Positions 10,827 to 21,180 of a DNA stretch of 64,000 nt are shown here, in pieces; within the stretch, counting starts at the first letter, position 1, and each line of letters opens with the position of its first letter. Source of the stretch: Amia ocellicauda (lineage: Eukaryota; Chordata; Actinopteri; Amiiformes; Amiidae). The stretch lies in NCBI RefSeq assembly GCF_036373705.1, contig NC_089852.1:32191707-32255706 (forward strand). The letters run 5' to 3'. The notes beneath the pieces are model-generated. The model ran no database searches, was not told the origin of the DNA, and saw nothing but the letters and a program-made list of their open reading frames with translations. The position numbers and the translations under genes were made by a program.

Positions 10827-12145
10827 CAGTGCATCCGGAAAGTATTCACAGCGCTTCACTTTTTCCACATTTTGTTATGTTATAGCCTTATTCCAAAATG
10901 GATTAAATTCATTATTTTCCCAAAATTCTACAAACAATACCCCATAATGACAACATGAAAGAAGTTTGTTTGAAATCGTTGCAAATTTATTAAAAATAAA
11001 AAACAAAAAAGCACATGTACATAAGTATTCACAGCCTTTGCCATGACACTCAAAATTGAGCTCAGGTGCATCCTGTTTCCACTGATCATCCTTGAGATGT
11101 TTCTACAACTTGATTGGAGTCCACCTGTGGTAAATTCAGTTGATTGGACATGATTTGGAAAGGCACACACCTGTCTATATAAGGTCCAACAATTAACATT
11201 GCATGTCAGAGCACAAACCAAGCCATGAAGTCCAAGGAATTGTCTGTAGACTGCTGAGACAGGATTGTATCAAGGCACAGATCTGAGGAAGGGTACAGAA
11301 AAATTTCTGCAGCATTGAAAGTCCCAATGAGCACAGTGGCCTCCATAATCCATAAATGGAAGAAGTTTGGAACCACCAGGTCTCTTCCTAGAGATGGCCG
11401 GCCCGCCAAAATGAGCAATTGGGGGAGAAGGGCCTTAGTCAGAGAGGTGACCAAGAACCCGATGGTAACTCTGACAGAGCTCCAGCATGTCTCTGTGGAG
11501 AGAGGAGAACCTTCCAGAAGAACAACCATCTCTGCAGCACTCCACCAATCAGGCCTGTATGGTAGATTGGCCAGACGGAAGCCTGCTCCAGAGTGCTCTG
11601 GACCTCAGACTGGGGCAAAGGTTAATCTTCCAATAGGACAACGACCCTAAGCACACAGCCAAGATAACAAAGGAATGGCTACAGGACAACTCTGTGAATG
11701 TCATTGAGTGGCCCAGCCAGAGCCCAGACTTGAACCCAATTGAACATCTCTGGAGACATCTGAAAATGTCTGTGTACCGACGCTCCCCATCCAACCTGAT
11801 GGAGCTTGAGAGGTCCTGCAAAGAAGAATGGGAGAAACTGCCCAAAAATAGGTGTGCCAAGCTTGTAGCATCATACTCAAAAAGACTTGAGGCTGTAATT
11901 GGTGCCAAAGGTGCTTCAACAAAGTATTGAGCAAAAGCTGTGAATACTTATGTACATGTCCTTTTATTGCTTTTTATTTTTAATAAATTTGCAAAGATTT
12001 CAAACAAACTTCTTTCACATTGTCATTATGGGGTATTGTTTGAAGAATTTTGAGGAAAATAATGAATTTAATCCATTTTGGAATAAGGCTGTAACATAAC
12101 AAAATGTGGATAAAGTGAAGCGCTGTGAATACTTTCCGGATGCAC

Positions 12146-12147
<2 letters not shown>
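10827..12147 (+). mobile_element. Tc1 transposon (fish family), internally deleted
   Basis: Terminal repeats start CAGTGCATCCGGAAAGTATT and end with the complement, with long inverted subterminal arms. The plus strand encodes parts of a transposase from about 11225: VPMSTVASIIHKWKKFGTTR, RRALVREVTKNP and, after an internal deletion near 11585 and further decay, [13 protein letters not shown] at about 11705. The last of these ends [16 protein letters not shown] at 11930. It belongs to the same family as the minus-strand copy at 18.0-19.6 kb. It sits 8 bp from the preceding Tc1. Confidence 0.9.
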
Positions 12148-12176
<29 letters not shown>

Positions 12177-12183
12177 ATGTATG

Positions 12184-12222
<39 letters not shown>
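12148..12222. repeat. TG/ATGT/TA microsatellite
   Basis: GTGTGTGT followed by repeated ATGT units and then a TA run. It accounts for the open frames with Tyr-Ile repeats in this stretch. Confidence 0.95.
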
Positions 12223-12296
12223 GTATTTACATATTCTGAGAGCAAATGAAACAAGTTAGGAGAAGTTAGATTCAGATGTTGGTAATATTTAGAGTC

Positions 12297-13229
12297 TCAT
12301 TTCAGAATATGTACATCTCGGCTGAACACCCTCATAACTCTTCTGCGAATCTGACTCAGTTTCAAGCCGTATATGAGGGGATTTAAAAGAGGAGGAATGA
12401 CTAGAAATTCCACTGCCAGGAAGTTGCGAAGAGCCTGTAGCATGTTGCTTGAACCATATCGACTGTACATTACATCAAACACTGTGCTGATGGTGAAACC
12501 GATTACAGATATTAAATGGGGCAAACACGTCTGCATGAATTTTGTCATCTCTTCGCTAGACTTTACACAAGCCCTAACAATATGGATGTAAGAATATAGA
12601 ATTAAAAGGGCTTGAGAAACATGCATGAGTATTAAAATGAAACTATAGACATTGTTAATATTTATGTCTACACAAGATAGCTTTGCAACTGACCAATTAT
12701 CACAGTACAGTTTTTCAATGTGAGATCCACACAATGGCAGTCTGTTTGTTAACAAAATGACAATTGCTGTTTCACAGGAAGGAAGAATCCAAGAAATCAA
12801 CAGAAACTTGCTGATAGTTTGAGATGTCATGATAGAATGGTACTGTAAGGGTTTGCATATTGCCACATACCTGTCATAAGCCATCACAGTTAAAATGGTA
12901 AATTCACACAGAACTGAAGTGTAGATCACATATGCTTGAATCAAGCATCCAGCATATGAGATCACATGAGAGTCAGAGAGGAAGTCAGCCAGGAGTTTAG
13001 GATACAGACCAGCAGTTCCATACAGTCCATTGACACACAGGTTACAGAGGAAGATGTACATAGGCTCATGGAGGGTTTTCTCAATGATGATTGTAATGAT
13101 CAGTGTCAAATTGAATAGACATATCAAAAGATAAGCCAGAAGAGTAAAAGCAAAAAATATGTATTCATGAGATGCCGTCTCGTTTAATCCATGGAGTGTG
13201 AAGACTGTAACACTGGACGAGTTCTGCAT
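12297..13229 (-). CDS. Odorant receptor 1 (fish class I, delta-like), intact
   Basis: A seven-transmembrane olfactory GPCR of 310 residues; fish ORs are usually 300-330. It detects water-borne odorants in olfactory neurons and signals through the olfactory G protein. Visible landmarks are N-terminal glycosylation sites NSS (3-5) and NET (16-18), LHEPMYIF after TM1 (53-60), the disulphide Cys94, MAYDRYVAIC (116-125), and PLLNPLIYGLKL in TM7. The ATG at 13229 is chosen because it gives the canonical MQNSSS start; the frame is open 10 codons further but only from TTG, in the region of the splice acceptor. A noncoding exon and TATA promoter lie upstream. NGLYGTAGLYPKLLADFLS and the CGSHIEKLYC loop point to the delta group by recall of zebrafish ORs. 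The receptor's ligand is unknown. Confidence 0.95.
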   Translation of the reverse strand: MQNSSSVTVFTLHGLNETASHEYIFFAFTLLAYLLICLFNLTLIITIIIEKTLHEPMYIFLCNLCVNGLYGTAGLYPKLLADFLSDSHVISYAGCLIQAYVIYTSVLCEFTILTVMAYDRYVAICKPLQYHSIMTSQTISKFLLISWILPSCETAIVILLTNRLPLCGSHIEKLYCDNWSVAKLSCVDININNVYSFILILMHVSQALLILYSYIHIVRACVKSSEEMTKFMQTCLPHLISVIGFTISTVFDVMYSRYGSSNMLQALRNFLAVEFLVIPPLLNPLIYGLKLSQIRRRVMRVFSRDVHILK

Positions 13230-13265
13230 AGCACTGAGGGATGTTTCAGGAATATACAAATAACC

Positions 13266-13540
13266 CTGTACCTAAAGAAGCAAAGAGTACCAATAAGTCC
13301 CTCCATACATAAGTAGGAGATCAATTAAGTGGAAATATAATAACAATAATATGGTGACAATATAACAAGCACCACAATGAACCATAATGTTAGAGTTAAC
13401 TTCTGTTGTTTCTAGAGATTTTCTTCTGTAATGACAGGAATGATGGAAATACTCACAGATGTTAATCTGAGAAAGGGTTGCTGCAGAGAGAGCATGAGTC
13501 CCTGTTCCTTAGTCTGTACTTCAGCTTTATATATAGAGCT
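13266..13540 (-). promoter_or_regulatory. Promoter, noncoding exon 1 and intron of OR 1
   Basis: A minus-strand TATA box (TATATATAAAG) is at about 13525-13536. A probable first exon runs from about 13500 to 13457 and ends at a strong donor, CTG/GTGAGT-like (13451-13457). The intron ends at TTCTTTAG or GTACAG at 13266-13273, about 40 nt before the ATG. This split 5' UTR is usual for OR genes. The same arrangement is recognisable in the OR remnants at 3.6-3.9 kb and 20.1 kb. Confidence 0.6.
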
Positions 13541-13544
13541 CCTT

Positions 13545-14245
13545 CAGGAGGGAGTCTACAGAGAATCACAGCCTGAAAACAGAGACCTAATGAAATATTG
13601 GGATAGTTAGCCAGAGGTAGAACACATTACAAATAAGATGATTAAAAGCAGTTTTTTCCCCGACACAAAATGGTGTATATATGAAATTTACAGTAGATAC
13701 AGCAGTGTCAGGTTTGTGTATACAATGACCCCAAAAATGCTCTGTAGATCCATACGATAGGAAACCAACATGCATTTTAGTCATTTAATATACAGTGGTT
13801 AGGTCTAGAGCATTTTATAACATGGACCCAACCGCCAAAAAGAAGAAGACAGTGCTGGTTTGCATTAGGTACTGTAGAATGATGTATCCTCTGTGACACA
13901 AAAGCCTCTATCTAGTGTTGGAATTCTAGCATGTAAGTGAAATTTGGGTCAAATTTAAGAAAAAGAGCATAAAAGCAAGCACAACAGAACCCTTGGTTCG
14001 TCAAGACAGGTGAGAGCATCTGTGTTTTTGAATAAAAAACAGAAATTGTGTTTTTCGTCTGGCTGGTAGTACAAATAGTACCATCCCCCCAACGATTCGC
14101 TACATTCGTGATCGCTATATTTTAATTAATTAAAATTAGCCATGCAGGTTTGTACTGTCCGCGCCACGGAAGTTTGTTGGCGCATTGGCTCATTTCAGCT
14201 TTTCACATACGTCTACTAGTCATTTTATATTATTATTATTATTCA
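13545..14245. other. OR upstream region, duplicated at 20.1-20.6 kb
   Basis: Sequence from about 13545 to 14000 (landmarks CAGTGGTTAGGTCT, CATGGACCCAAC, AGAAGACAGTGCT, CTCTGTGACACAAAAGCC, GCATAAAAGCAAGCA) recurs at 20115-20545. It is the 5' flank of a duplicated OR unit. The frames in it are shadows. From about 14000 to 14245 nothing was recognised. Confidence 0.65.
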
Positions 14246-14249
14246 GGCT

Positions 14250-16525
14250 AGTTCGCTATGTTGGTTTTTGTCCACAGGACTTTTTCTTCCACAGCAAGAG
14301 CACATGCAGCAGCAGTAATAGCCGAGGCTGGCCGTCCGGCCTAAGCCTCAGTCTGTCTTAAGAGGGGCTCCTCCACTGGCTTGTGCCTGCCACTACAGCT
14401 GTAGGAGGTCTTGCTCTTCCAGTTTTCTGGATTGAGCTCTTCTGTGCTCACTCATTCATGGTACTGGTCCTTCCAAGTTGAATCCTGCTTTGGCTGGTGG
14501 TTTTTCTAACATGGTGTGGACGCGAGTAAGGGACCCGTTGCAGTGTGTGGTGCTTTGCATCGATATCGCCGCTCTCTTGTAGAAAAGCACAATCCGTGAA
14601 GTGATTCAACAGCTTTGGAGCCGCAACGGCAAAGCACCTCGGCGGAGTCCACACATTGTCCACTATGGTGCGCCGAGACAAATCGGGGAACCTGGGGATT
14701 GACGCGCCATGCACGATGCATTCCATCAGACAGGAACAACAGTTCTGCTGGTAGCGCCTTGCTGGCCCCGCAGACTGTGGTTTGCAGACCTGGTCTCCCT
14801 CTTGGACGGAGAGCTTTGGCAGCTTCCCCTGTGGGCAGACATGCTGTCTCAGGTGCAGGCACTGTGGCATCCCAACCCAGGCCTGCTCCAGCTCTGGGCT
14901 TGATCGTTTGATGGCCACTATTCAGTCAGTGAGCGCTCCCTCTACGAGGTCGCAGTACTCCTACTGCCGGTGGACTTTTCAAACTTGGTGTCAGGAGAAG
15001 TCTCATGACCCAGTTAATTGCCATATAGCTGTCATCCTGCAATTCCTGCAGGAGCTGTTGGATCAGGGCAAATCCCCGTCCTCACTCAAGGTTTATTTGG
15101 CTGCCATCTCCTCCGGGGTCACATTTTTTGGCAGCACAGTTGCTGAAAGGTGTATGCAAGCTGCAGCCTACCCGCGCCCCTTCCCTGCCTGCATGGCGCC
15201 TTGATGTAGTGCTAGATGCACTTTCCAAGGCCCCGTTTGAGCCCTTGTAATCAGTTGACCTCAGATTAGCATCAATGAAGACAGTGTTTTTGTTTGCGAT
15301 CACATCTGCAAAACGTGTGAGAGAGTTACACATCTTGTCCGTTCACCCTTCGTGTCTGTTTTGTGGGAGATGGTTCCAGGGTTACGCTTCAGCCTAATCC
15401 TGCATTCCTCCCGAACGTGCTTTATCCTTTCCATATCAACTGGCCTATTGAGTTGATGGCTTTCTATCCTCCTCCCTTTTCTTTGGAGGAAGAGAGTAGG
15501 CTGAACCTGCTGTGCCTGTGCTGGCTCTCAGGTGATTTTTAGAGGACAAAGGACATTCGGCGCTCAGACCAATTGTTTGTGTCCTTTGGAGAGTGCAGAC
15601 ACGGGGCCATGCACTTTCAAAGCAGCACCTCTTGCACTGGATTATGGACACCATTACCATGGCTTTCGTGTCGGCTGGAGCCCTGGTGCCTGAACACCTG
15701 GTGGCCCACTTGACTCGAGGTGTAGCCACGTCATGGGCCCTTCTTCAAGGCACCCCACTGGCAGACATCTGTGTGTCTACAAGTTGGGTCTCGTTGTTCA
15801 GTTCTACAGAATGTACGTGACAGGACCGGTTCCTTCAATTGGGAATCCGGTGTTGGCTTCAGTTGAGCTTCAGTAGCCTATCAGGCACTGGCTCCTGGCT
15901 TTTCTATCGCTGTCTGCCCCTATTGAGCGTGCTTGGAGAAGTGACACAGAACTGTTTTCCCTTCCTATCTTGGAAGTTACTTGTATATAGTTCATTTTGT
16001 AGGCAGGGGTGCATGTGTTTTTTACATCCTGTACCCCGCCATTTCCTTAGCTAGCAATTCTGTGGCCCCACCCTAGCAATGCTAGTTGTGCTGAGGGCCG
16101 CTGCTGCTGTGTCCAGCAGGAGGCACTTAAGTTGGCTCTTGTTGCCCCACTGTGTATATAGTGATTTAGAGTGTCTGTTGCTGCTAGCTGCTGTCAGCAG
16201 TGTGTAACTTGCTCCTGTGTCTCGTGTGTGGTGCATGAGCTGGCTCCTGCACCCCGTGGTGTTCATTGGAAAATACAGTAGAGCTTGTCCGCTCCTTACT
16301 TAAGTTGAGTGTGGAGATCTGTGTAGACTTCACCTTTTATACCAACAGGAAGTGGAAGGGTATTGTTTGAGTGACAAGCACAGGAGCCAATGGCAGCTTT
16401 GATAGACAAATGTCTTCGATACATTGTACAACTGTCTGCAGATGCGCATTGAAACCCCTCCCCCTTGGGCAGTGTTTCCAACTCAAAAGATAACCGTGGT
16501 TGCATTTGCAACCTATCATTTTAAT
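14250..16525 (+). mobile_element. DIRS-type retrotransposon, copy 2, internally deleted
   Basis: It starts within the 5' leader (GTTGGTTTTTGTCCACAG near 14263, as at 21929 in copy 3). It keeps a piece of the RT start (CATGGTGTGGACGCGAGTAAGG near 14511), then jumps to the linker (LLVAPCWPRRLWFADLVSLL) and the full tyrosine recombinase region. The right end, 16300-16525, carries the terminal inverted repeat ending CAACCTATCATTTTAA, the complement of the left end of copy 3. Gag, RT and RNase H are deleted. It interrupts the duplicated OR flank: a segment near 16530 matches 20590. Confidence 0.85.
14905..15830 (+). pseudogene. DIRS tyrosine recombinase, copy 2
   Basis: This is the integrase of DIRS elements, which inserts circular cDNA by site-specific recombination instead of a DDE integrase. 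The N-terminal core-binding part reads STRSQYSYCRWTFQTWCQEK ... SPSSLKVYLAAIS (to 15110). The first catalytic Arg is in SAKRVREL near 15305. HLTRGVATSWALL (15706-15744) supplies the His-x-x-Arg pair. The nucleophilic Tyr is in FYRMYV at about 15802, reached only after a +1-type frameshift from the preceding frame. Several stops lie between 15370 and 15560. It is the only recombinase domain left among the three DIRS copies in the window. Confidence 0.8.
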
Positions 16526-17081
16526 AACTGAAAGACAAAACTTTGTTCAATAATAAAAACCTGAGATTTAGTTTTTTTTTTATAACTAGGGCTGTGTATA
16601 CAGTCTGTTATAATTTATCGTCAATACCAGCGTTTTATTTTTTTTAATTTATATAAAGCTGTGCTTAATAATCTGCAGCTGCGATATTTATAACGCATTT
16701 ATATATGTGGGAATTTATATATTTTACAAATTACTTGACTGCAGGGTTGCCAACCATCTGTAAATTTATCTTAATTTCACCTTGTCAAATCCATAAAAAA
16801 GTTTGACTTCCTTCATTGCAAAATGTCTGACTGCCAACACACTTTCCTCCTAGTTACAAACATTTTTCCAACTTAAGTTTGATGAAGAGCTTAGCCTGAC
16901 AAATCAAAACTGTTAACCAATCGAATATGCACTTAATAATGTAAAGGTTTCGGGAGTGGCGGCTATGACGTGGACTCGAACTCTGTTCTCCCGTACCACA
17001 GTGCAGTGATCTTACTGCATTACTAAAAGGCCCACGCCTCTTAGTGAGGCTTGAAATCACTACCCTCTGGCAGGCTACAAT
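16526..17081. other. Spacer with a tRNA-like (SINE) remnant
   Basis: 16530-16580 matches the duplicated OR flank at 20590-20640. Minus-strand sequence at about 16970-17045 has a perfect B-box-like AGTTCGAGTCC and a poorer A-box, suggesting a tRNA-derived SINE head. No gene seen. Confidence 0.4.
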
Positions 17082-17260
17082 ACCTAGCTCAGTGGTTCCC
17101 AAACTGTGGGGCGCACCCCCACTGCAGCCCCCACCGAAATTGCATTGGATAAACTGATTCCATTATGAAACTACTTTTTCCACACTTACATTAAAAACAA
17201 ACTACTCACGAGAGTGGAAATCAGTTATTGGATGTTATCAGTTATTGGACTGCAACTATG

Positions 17261-17748
17261 TGTAACGAAGAACTGCCGTGGTGGGGAACCCAGGTGTGGA
17301 GTGAGAGGTGGTCAGGAACAGGCTGGGGTCAATGCCGGCAAACAGTAATGTCCAGGGAAATCCAGAAGTTGTGGTCAATAAGGCAAGCAGGGGGTCAATG
17401 ATCAGGCGAACAGGTTGGTAGGGAGAATCCGGGAATCGGTGGTTGAGGTACAAGTGGAGGTCGTAAACAGGCAATCAATAACAAAGGGAATACTTAGAAA
17501 TACAACACGAATGAAGACAAGATTTAACAGAGAAAGGAAGTCACAGAGGGGTTTATATGTGTAGCAGAGGGGAGCAGAGGGTAGTGAAGGAGAGTGCTGG
17601 TCCAATGGGAGTTTGAGGATGATAGAACATGGTGCCGTGGAATGTTAAGTGGCTGATTGCTGGGGGGTGTGATGGTTAGTATTCTGGTGATGATGACCTC
17701 TGGTGGTGAGCTTGTGAATTGCGGGATGTGTGGGATACAACAGTGACA
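17261..17748 (-). repeat. Solo LTR with 5-bp target duplication
   Basis: Starts TGTAAC and ends GTGACA, flanked by perfect CTATG duplications (17256-17260 and 17749-17753). A TATA-like CATATAAAC on the minus strand near 17555 suggests minus orientation. 488 bp, no coding sequence. Probably Gypsy-like; the family is not identified. Confidence 0.75.
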
Positions 17749-17998
17749 CTATGTTGATTCAGGCTTCATTAATTTGTGTGAGTAGATCGATTAAGAATAG
17801 GTTGAAAGAATAGATTCCTGCATAGAAAGTTTCTGGTATTACCAATATAAATAGCGAAATGCAAGTGTGAAAAGTGAAATGCAGACAAGTATGTTAGTGT
17901 ATTCATCTTTGTTAAGCATTAGGGCTTTACAAAATATAAATGATAATATAAATATGAACGTTGGGGGGGGGGGGTACGAGCTGTGACCCAAATGTATA

Positions 17999-19577
17999 CA
18001 GTGCATCCGGAAAGTATTCACAGCGCTTCACTTTATCCACATTTTGTTATGTTACAGCCTTATTCCAAAATGGATTAAATTCATTATTTTCCTCAGAATT
18101 CTACAAAATACCCCATAATGACAATGTGAAAGAAGTTTGTTTGAAATCTTTGCAAATTTATTAAAAATAAAAAACAAAAAAAGGACATGTATAAGTATTC
18201 ACAGCCTTTGCTCAATACTTTGTTGAAGCACCTTTGGCACCAATTACAGCTTCAAGTCTTTTTGAGTATGATGATAAAAGCTTGGCACACCTATTTTTGG
18301 GCAGTTTCTCCCATTCTTCTTTGCAGGACCTCTCAAGCTCCATCAGGTTGGATGGGGAGCGTCGGTGCACAGCCATTTTCAGATCTCTCCAGAGATGGTC
18401 AATCGGGGTCAAGTCTGGGCTCTGGCTGGGCCACTCAAGGACATTCACAGAGTTGTCCTGTAGCCATTCCTTTGTTATCTTGGCTGTGTGCTTAGGGTCG
18501 TTGTCCTGTTAGAAGATTAACCTTCGCCCCAATCTGAGGTCCAGAGCGCTCTGGAGCAGGTTTTTATCAAGGATGTCTCTGTACATTGCTGCATTCATCT
18601 TTCCCTCAATCCTGACTAGTCTCACAGTTCCTGCCGCTGAAAAACATCCCCACATCATGATGCTGCCACCACCATGCTTCACTGTAGGGATGGTATTGGC
18701 CAGGTTATGAGCGGTGCCTGGTTTCCTCCAGACATGAGTTCAATCTTTGTTTCATCAGACCAGAGAATTTTGTTTCTCATGGTCTGAGAGTCCTTCAGGT
18801 GCCTTTTGGCAAACTCCAGACGGGCTGTCACATGCCTTTTACTGAGGAGTGGCTTCCGTCTGGCCACTCTACCATACAGGCCTGATTGGTGGAGTGCTGC
18901 AGAGATGGTTGTTCTTCTGGAAGGTTCTCCTCTCTCCACAGAGACACGCTGGAGCTCTGTCAGAGTGACTATCGGGTTCTTGGTCACCTCCCTGACTAAG
19001 GCCCTTCTCCCCCAATCGTCCTGGTGGTTCCAAACTTCTTCCATTTACAGATGATGGAGACCACTGTGCTCATTGGGACCTTCAATGCTGCAGAAATGTT
19101 TCTGTACCCTTCCCCAGATCTGTGCCTCAATAAAATCCTGTCTCGGAGGTCTACAGACAATTCCTTGGACTTCATGGCTTGGTTTGTGCTCTGACATGCA
19201 ATGTTAACTGTGGGACCTTATATAGACAGGTGTGTGCCTTTCCAAATAATGTCCAATCAACTGAATTTACCACAGGTGGACTCCAATCAAGTTGTAGAAA
19301 CATCTCAAGGATGATCAGTGGAAACAGGATGCACCTGAGCTCAATTTTGAGTGTCATGGCAAAGGCTGTGAATACTTATGTGCATGTGCTTTTTTCTCGT
19401 TTTTTAATTTTAATAAATTTGCAAAGATTTCATACAAACTTCTTTCACGCTGTCATTAGGGGGTATTGTTTGTAGAATTTTGAGGAAAATAATTAATTTA
19501 ATCAATTTTGAAATAAGGTTGTAACACAACAAAATGTGGAAAAAGTGAAGCACTGTGAATACTTTCTGGATACACTG
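17999..19577 (-). mobile_element. Tc1 transposon (same family as 10.83-12.15 kb), full-length but dead
   Basis: Starts CAGTGCATCCGGAAAGTATT and ends in its complement (GGATACACTG), flanked by TA on both sides. At about 1.58 kb it is close to full length for the family. Long imperfect terminal arms of about 200 bp are visible (17999-18210 against 19365-19577). The transposase on the minus strand is broken. Confidence 0.9.
18212..19180 (-). pseudogene. Tc1 (DD34E) transposase, decayed
   Basis: N-terminal pieces near 19000-19180 (initiator at about 19176). RRALVREVTKNPIVTLTELQ ... SRRTTISAALHQSGLYGR is intact in the frame 18679-19044, which also has [10 protein letters not shown] with the first catalytic Asp. 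The C-terminal frame 18212-18448 has [17 protein letters not shown], where the catalytic Glu has become Asp, and ends ASTKY. At least two frameshifts and a small deletion near 18500-18730 separate these. Not functional. Confidence 0.85.
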
Positions 19578-19734
19578 TAGAGGGAGGGTGCCATGCAAAA
19601 AGCTTGGGAACCACTGATCTAGCTAATGATAGCTAACGTCACCCAAAAATGGAGTCTGACAAGGTGAACGAAAGTCCTCCAAAAACATAAGAAAGTGCTC
19701 CTTTCAATCAGCTTGAACAAAGGACCCCGACTTT

Positions 19735-20115
19735 AGCTCTGCACATGAATAAGTATTACAATGTAACTATAGACATTGTTAGTAGTTGTGTCTACACAAG
19801 ACAGCTTTACAATTGACCAGTTATCACAATATAGTTTGTCAATTTGAGATCCACAGAGAGGAAGCCTGATATTTAATAATATCCCAATTACAGAAAGGAA
19901 GACTCCAAGATATCAACAGAAACTTACTGATAGTTAAGAGTTTTCATGATCGAATGGTATTGTAAAGGTTTGCAAATTGCAACATACCTGTCATAAGCCA
20001 ACACTGTTAAAATGGTAAATTCACACAGAACAGAAGTGTAGATCACAAATGCTTGAATCAAACATCCAGCGTATGAGATCACATGAGAGTCAGTCAGACA
20101 GGAGTTTAGAGCTCC
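19735..20115 (-). pseudogene. OR pseudogene, central part only
   Basis: The sequence is clearly homologous to the coding exon of OR 1 over its residues of about 75-215: the second-loop CGSxIxKLYC region near 19845, the DRYVAICKPLQYH region near 19955-20000, and SDSHVISYAGCLIQ near 20060. It has frameshifts (near 19890 and 19940), lacks TM1-TM2 and TM6-TM7, and joins directly at about 20110 to the promoter box AGCTCCTTCAGGAGGGAGG. That junction removes the start of the gene, exon 1 and the intron. Dead duplicate of OR 1. Confidence 0.85.
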
Positions 20116-20640
20116 TTCAGGAGGGAGGCTACTGAGATGTGCAGCCTGAAAACAGACCTTTAAGTCTGTGGCTCTGTAAAATTGGGTTAATTAGCCAGAG
20201 TTTGAAAACATTACAAATAAGCAGTTCACCCCTACCCCACCCCCCAGCAGGTACAGCTGTGTCAGGGTTGTGTAAAAGACAATATGCCTTTTCGACATTT
20301 ATAATGACCCCAAATATGCTCTGTAGATCCAAAGGATAGGAAGCCAACTTGCATTTGAGTAATTTAATCTACAGTGGTTAGGTCTGGAGCATTTCATAAC
20401 ATGGACCCAACTGCCAATCATAAGAGAAGAAGACAGTGCTTGATAGCTGGTTTGCATTAGGTACTGTAGAATGAAGAATCCTCTGTGACACAAAAGCCAC
20501 AATCTAGTGTTGGAAATAGAGCATAAAAGCAAGCAGAACAAAATCCAATTCTGCAGAGTGATTTCAAATGTGGAACATGGAAAACAGTTTTAATGATGGA
20601 AAGACAAGACTTTGTACAATAATAAAAACCTGAGATTTAG
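20116..20640. other. Duplicated OR 5' flank
   Basis: Matches 13545-14000 and then 16530-16580 in order, showing that the OR 1 unit and this unit arose by tandem duplication before DIRS copy 2 inserted into the OR 1 copy. No gene. Confidence 0.7.
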
Positions 20641-20992
20641 GTTTTATAACTAGGGGCAGGATTAAATCAAAAATGGTGCAAGCGCGAAAAGTTGCGGAAG
20701 AGTCGTAGAAGGGAATCTCGCAGCTCAGCTCCTCACTGAATTAAATCTAAAATATGAGGACCTGCGAACGGGGAGGAGATATGTTTTGCTGGCGTGGCTT
20801 CCAAGGTAGGCGGGCAGTGCGAGAGGCACCATGACCCAATCACAGTGTCTGAAACTGAAGGGAACCCAGAGGGTGGAAGAGCAAGACAGTCCTGCGAGAA
20901 GCAGCGATGGGTCAATAAAGCATATAAACACAGTGATCTGATGTTCCATGCTGTAAATGCACAGCATTAATCTCCCCGCTGACACATAACTA
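20641..20992. other. Unassigned GC-richer segment
   Basis: Richer in GC than its neighbours and with a minus-strand open frame of 86 residues that resembles nothing I know. Probably part of a non-autonomous transposon, but no paired ends were found. Confidence 0.3.
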
Positions 20993-21180
20993 CACTACCG
21001 GTCAAAAGTTTTAGAACTATAGTTCTAGTTTTTATTTAAATGTATGCAGTGTAATGCCTCAATGTACTCTAAATAATTGAACAAATAAACAATTGGAGAT
21101 AAAAAAATAAATAATGGAATAATTTTGTTTAAGAAAATGTAACCCCTTAATCTGACAAACCCCTCTTGTACTCTTAAAAG
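20993..21180 (+). mobile_element. Tc1/mariner terminal fragment
   Basis: Starts CACTACCGGTCAAAAGTTTT after TA and continues with about 190 bp that matches, inverted, the fragment ending at 42215. It carries only the terminal region, with no transposase. Confidence 0.7.

Larger units (their letters stand above)
17090..19616. mobile_element. hAT non-autonomous element with two nested insertions
   Basis: Ends are CAGTGGTTCCCAAACTGTGG at the left and the complement of CAGTGGTTCCCAAGC at the right. The 8-bp flanks ACCTAGCT (17082-17089) and ATCTAGCT (19617-19624) match at 7 of 8, as expected of a hAT target duplication. Removing the solo LTR and the Tc1 leaves about 450 bp of element with no transposase, so it is a MITE. 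It inserted before both guests. Confidence 0.85.

Noticed and set aside
12015-12254. Tyr-Ile-Tyr-Thr repeat protein frames, also at 42109-42310 and 56970-57161
   Set aside because: Translations of TA/CA microsatellites.
13230-13259. Ten extra N-terminal residues for OR 1
   Set aside because: They begin with TTG, not ATG; the downstream ATG gives the usual OR N-terminus.
16970-17045. A functional tRNA gene
   Set aside because: The B-box is good but no complete cloverleaf with acceptor stem could be folded by eye; a SINE remnant is likelier.
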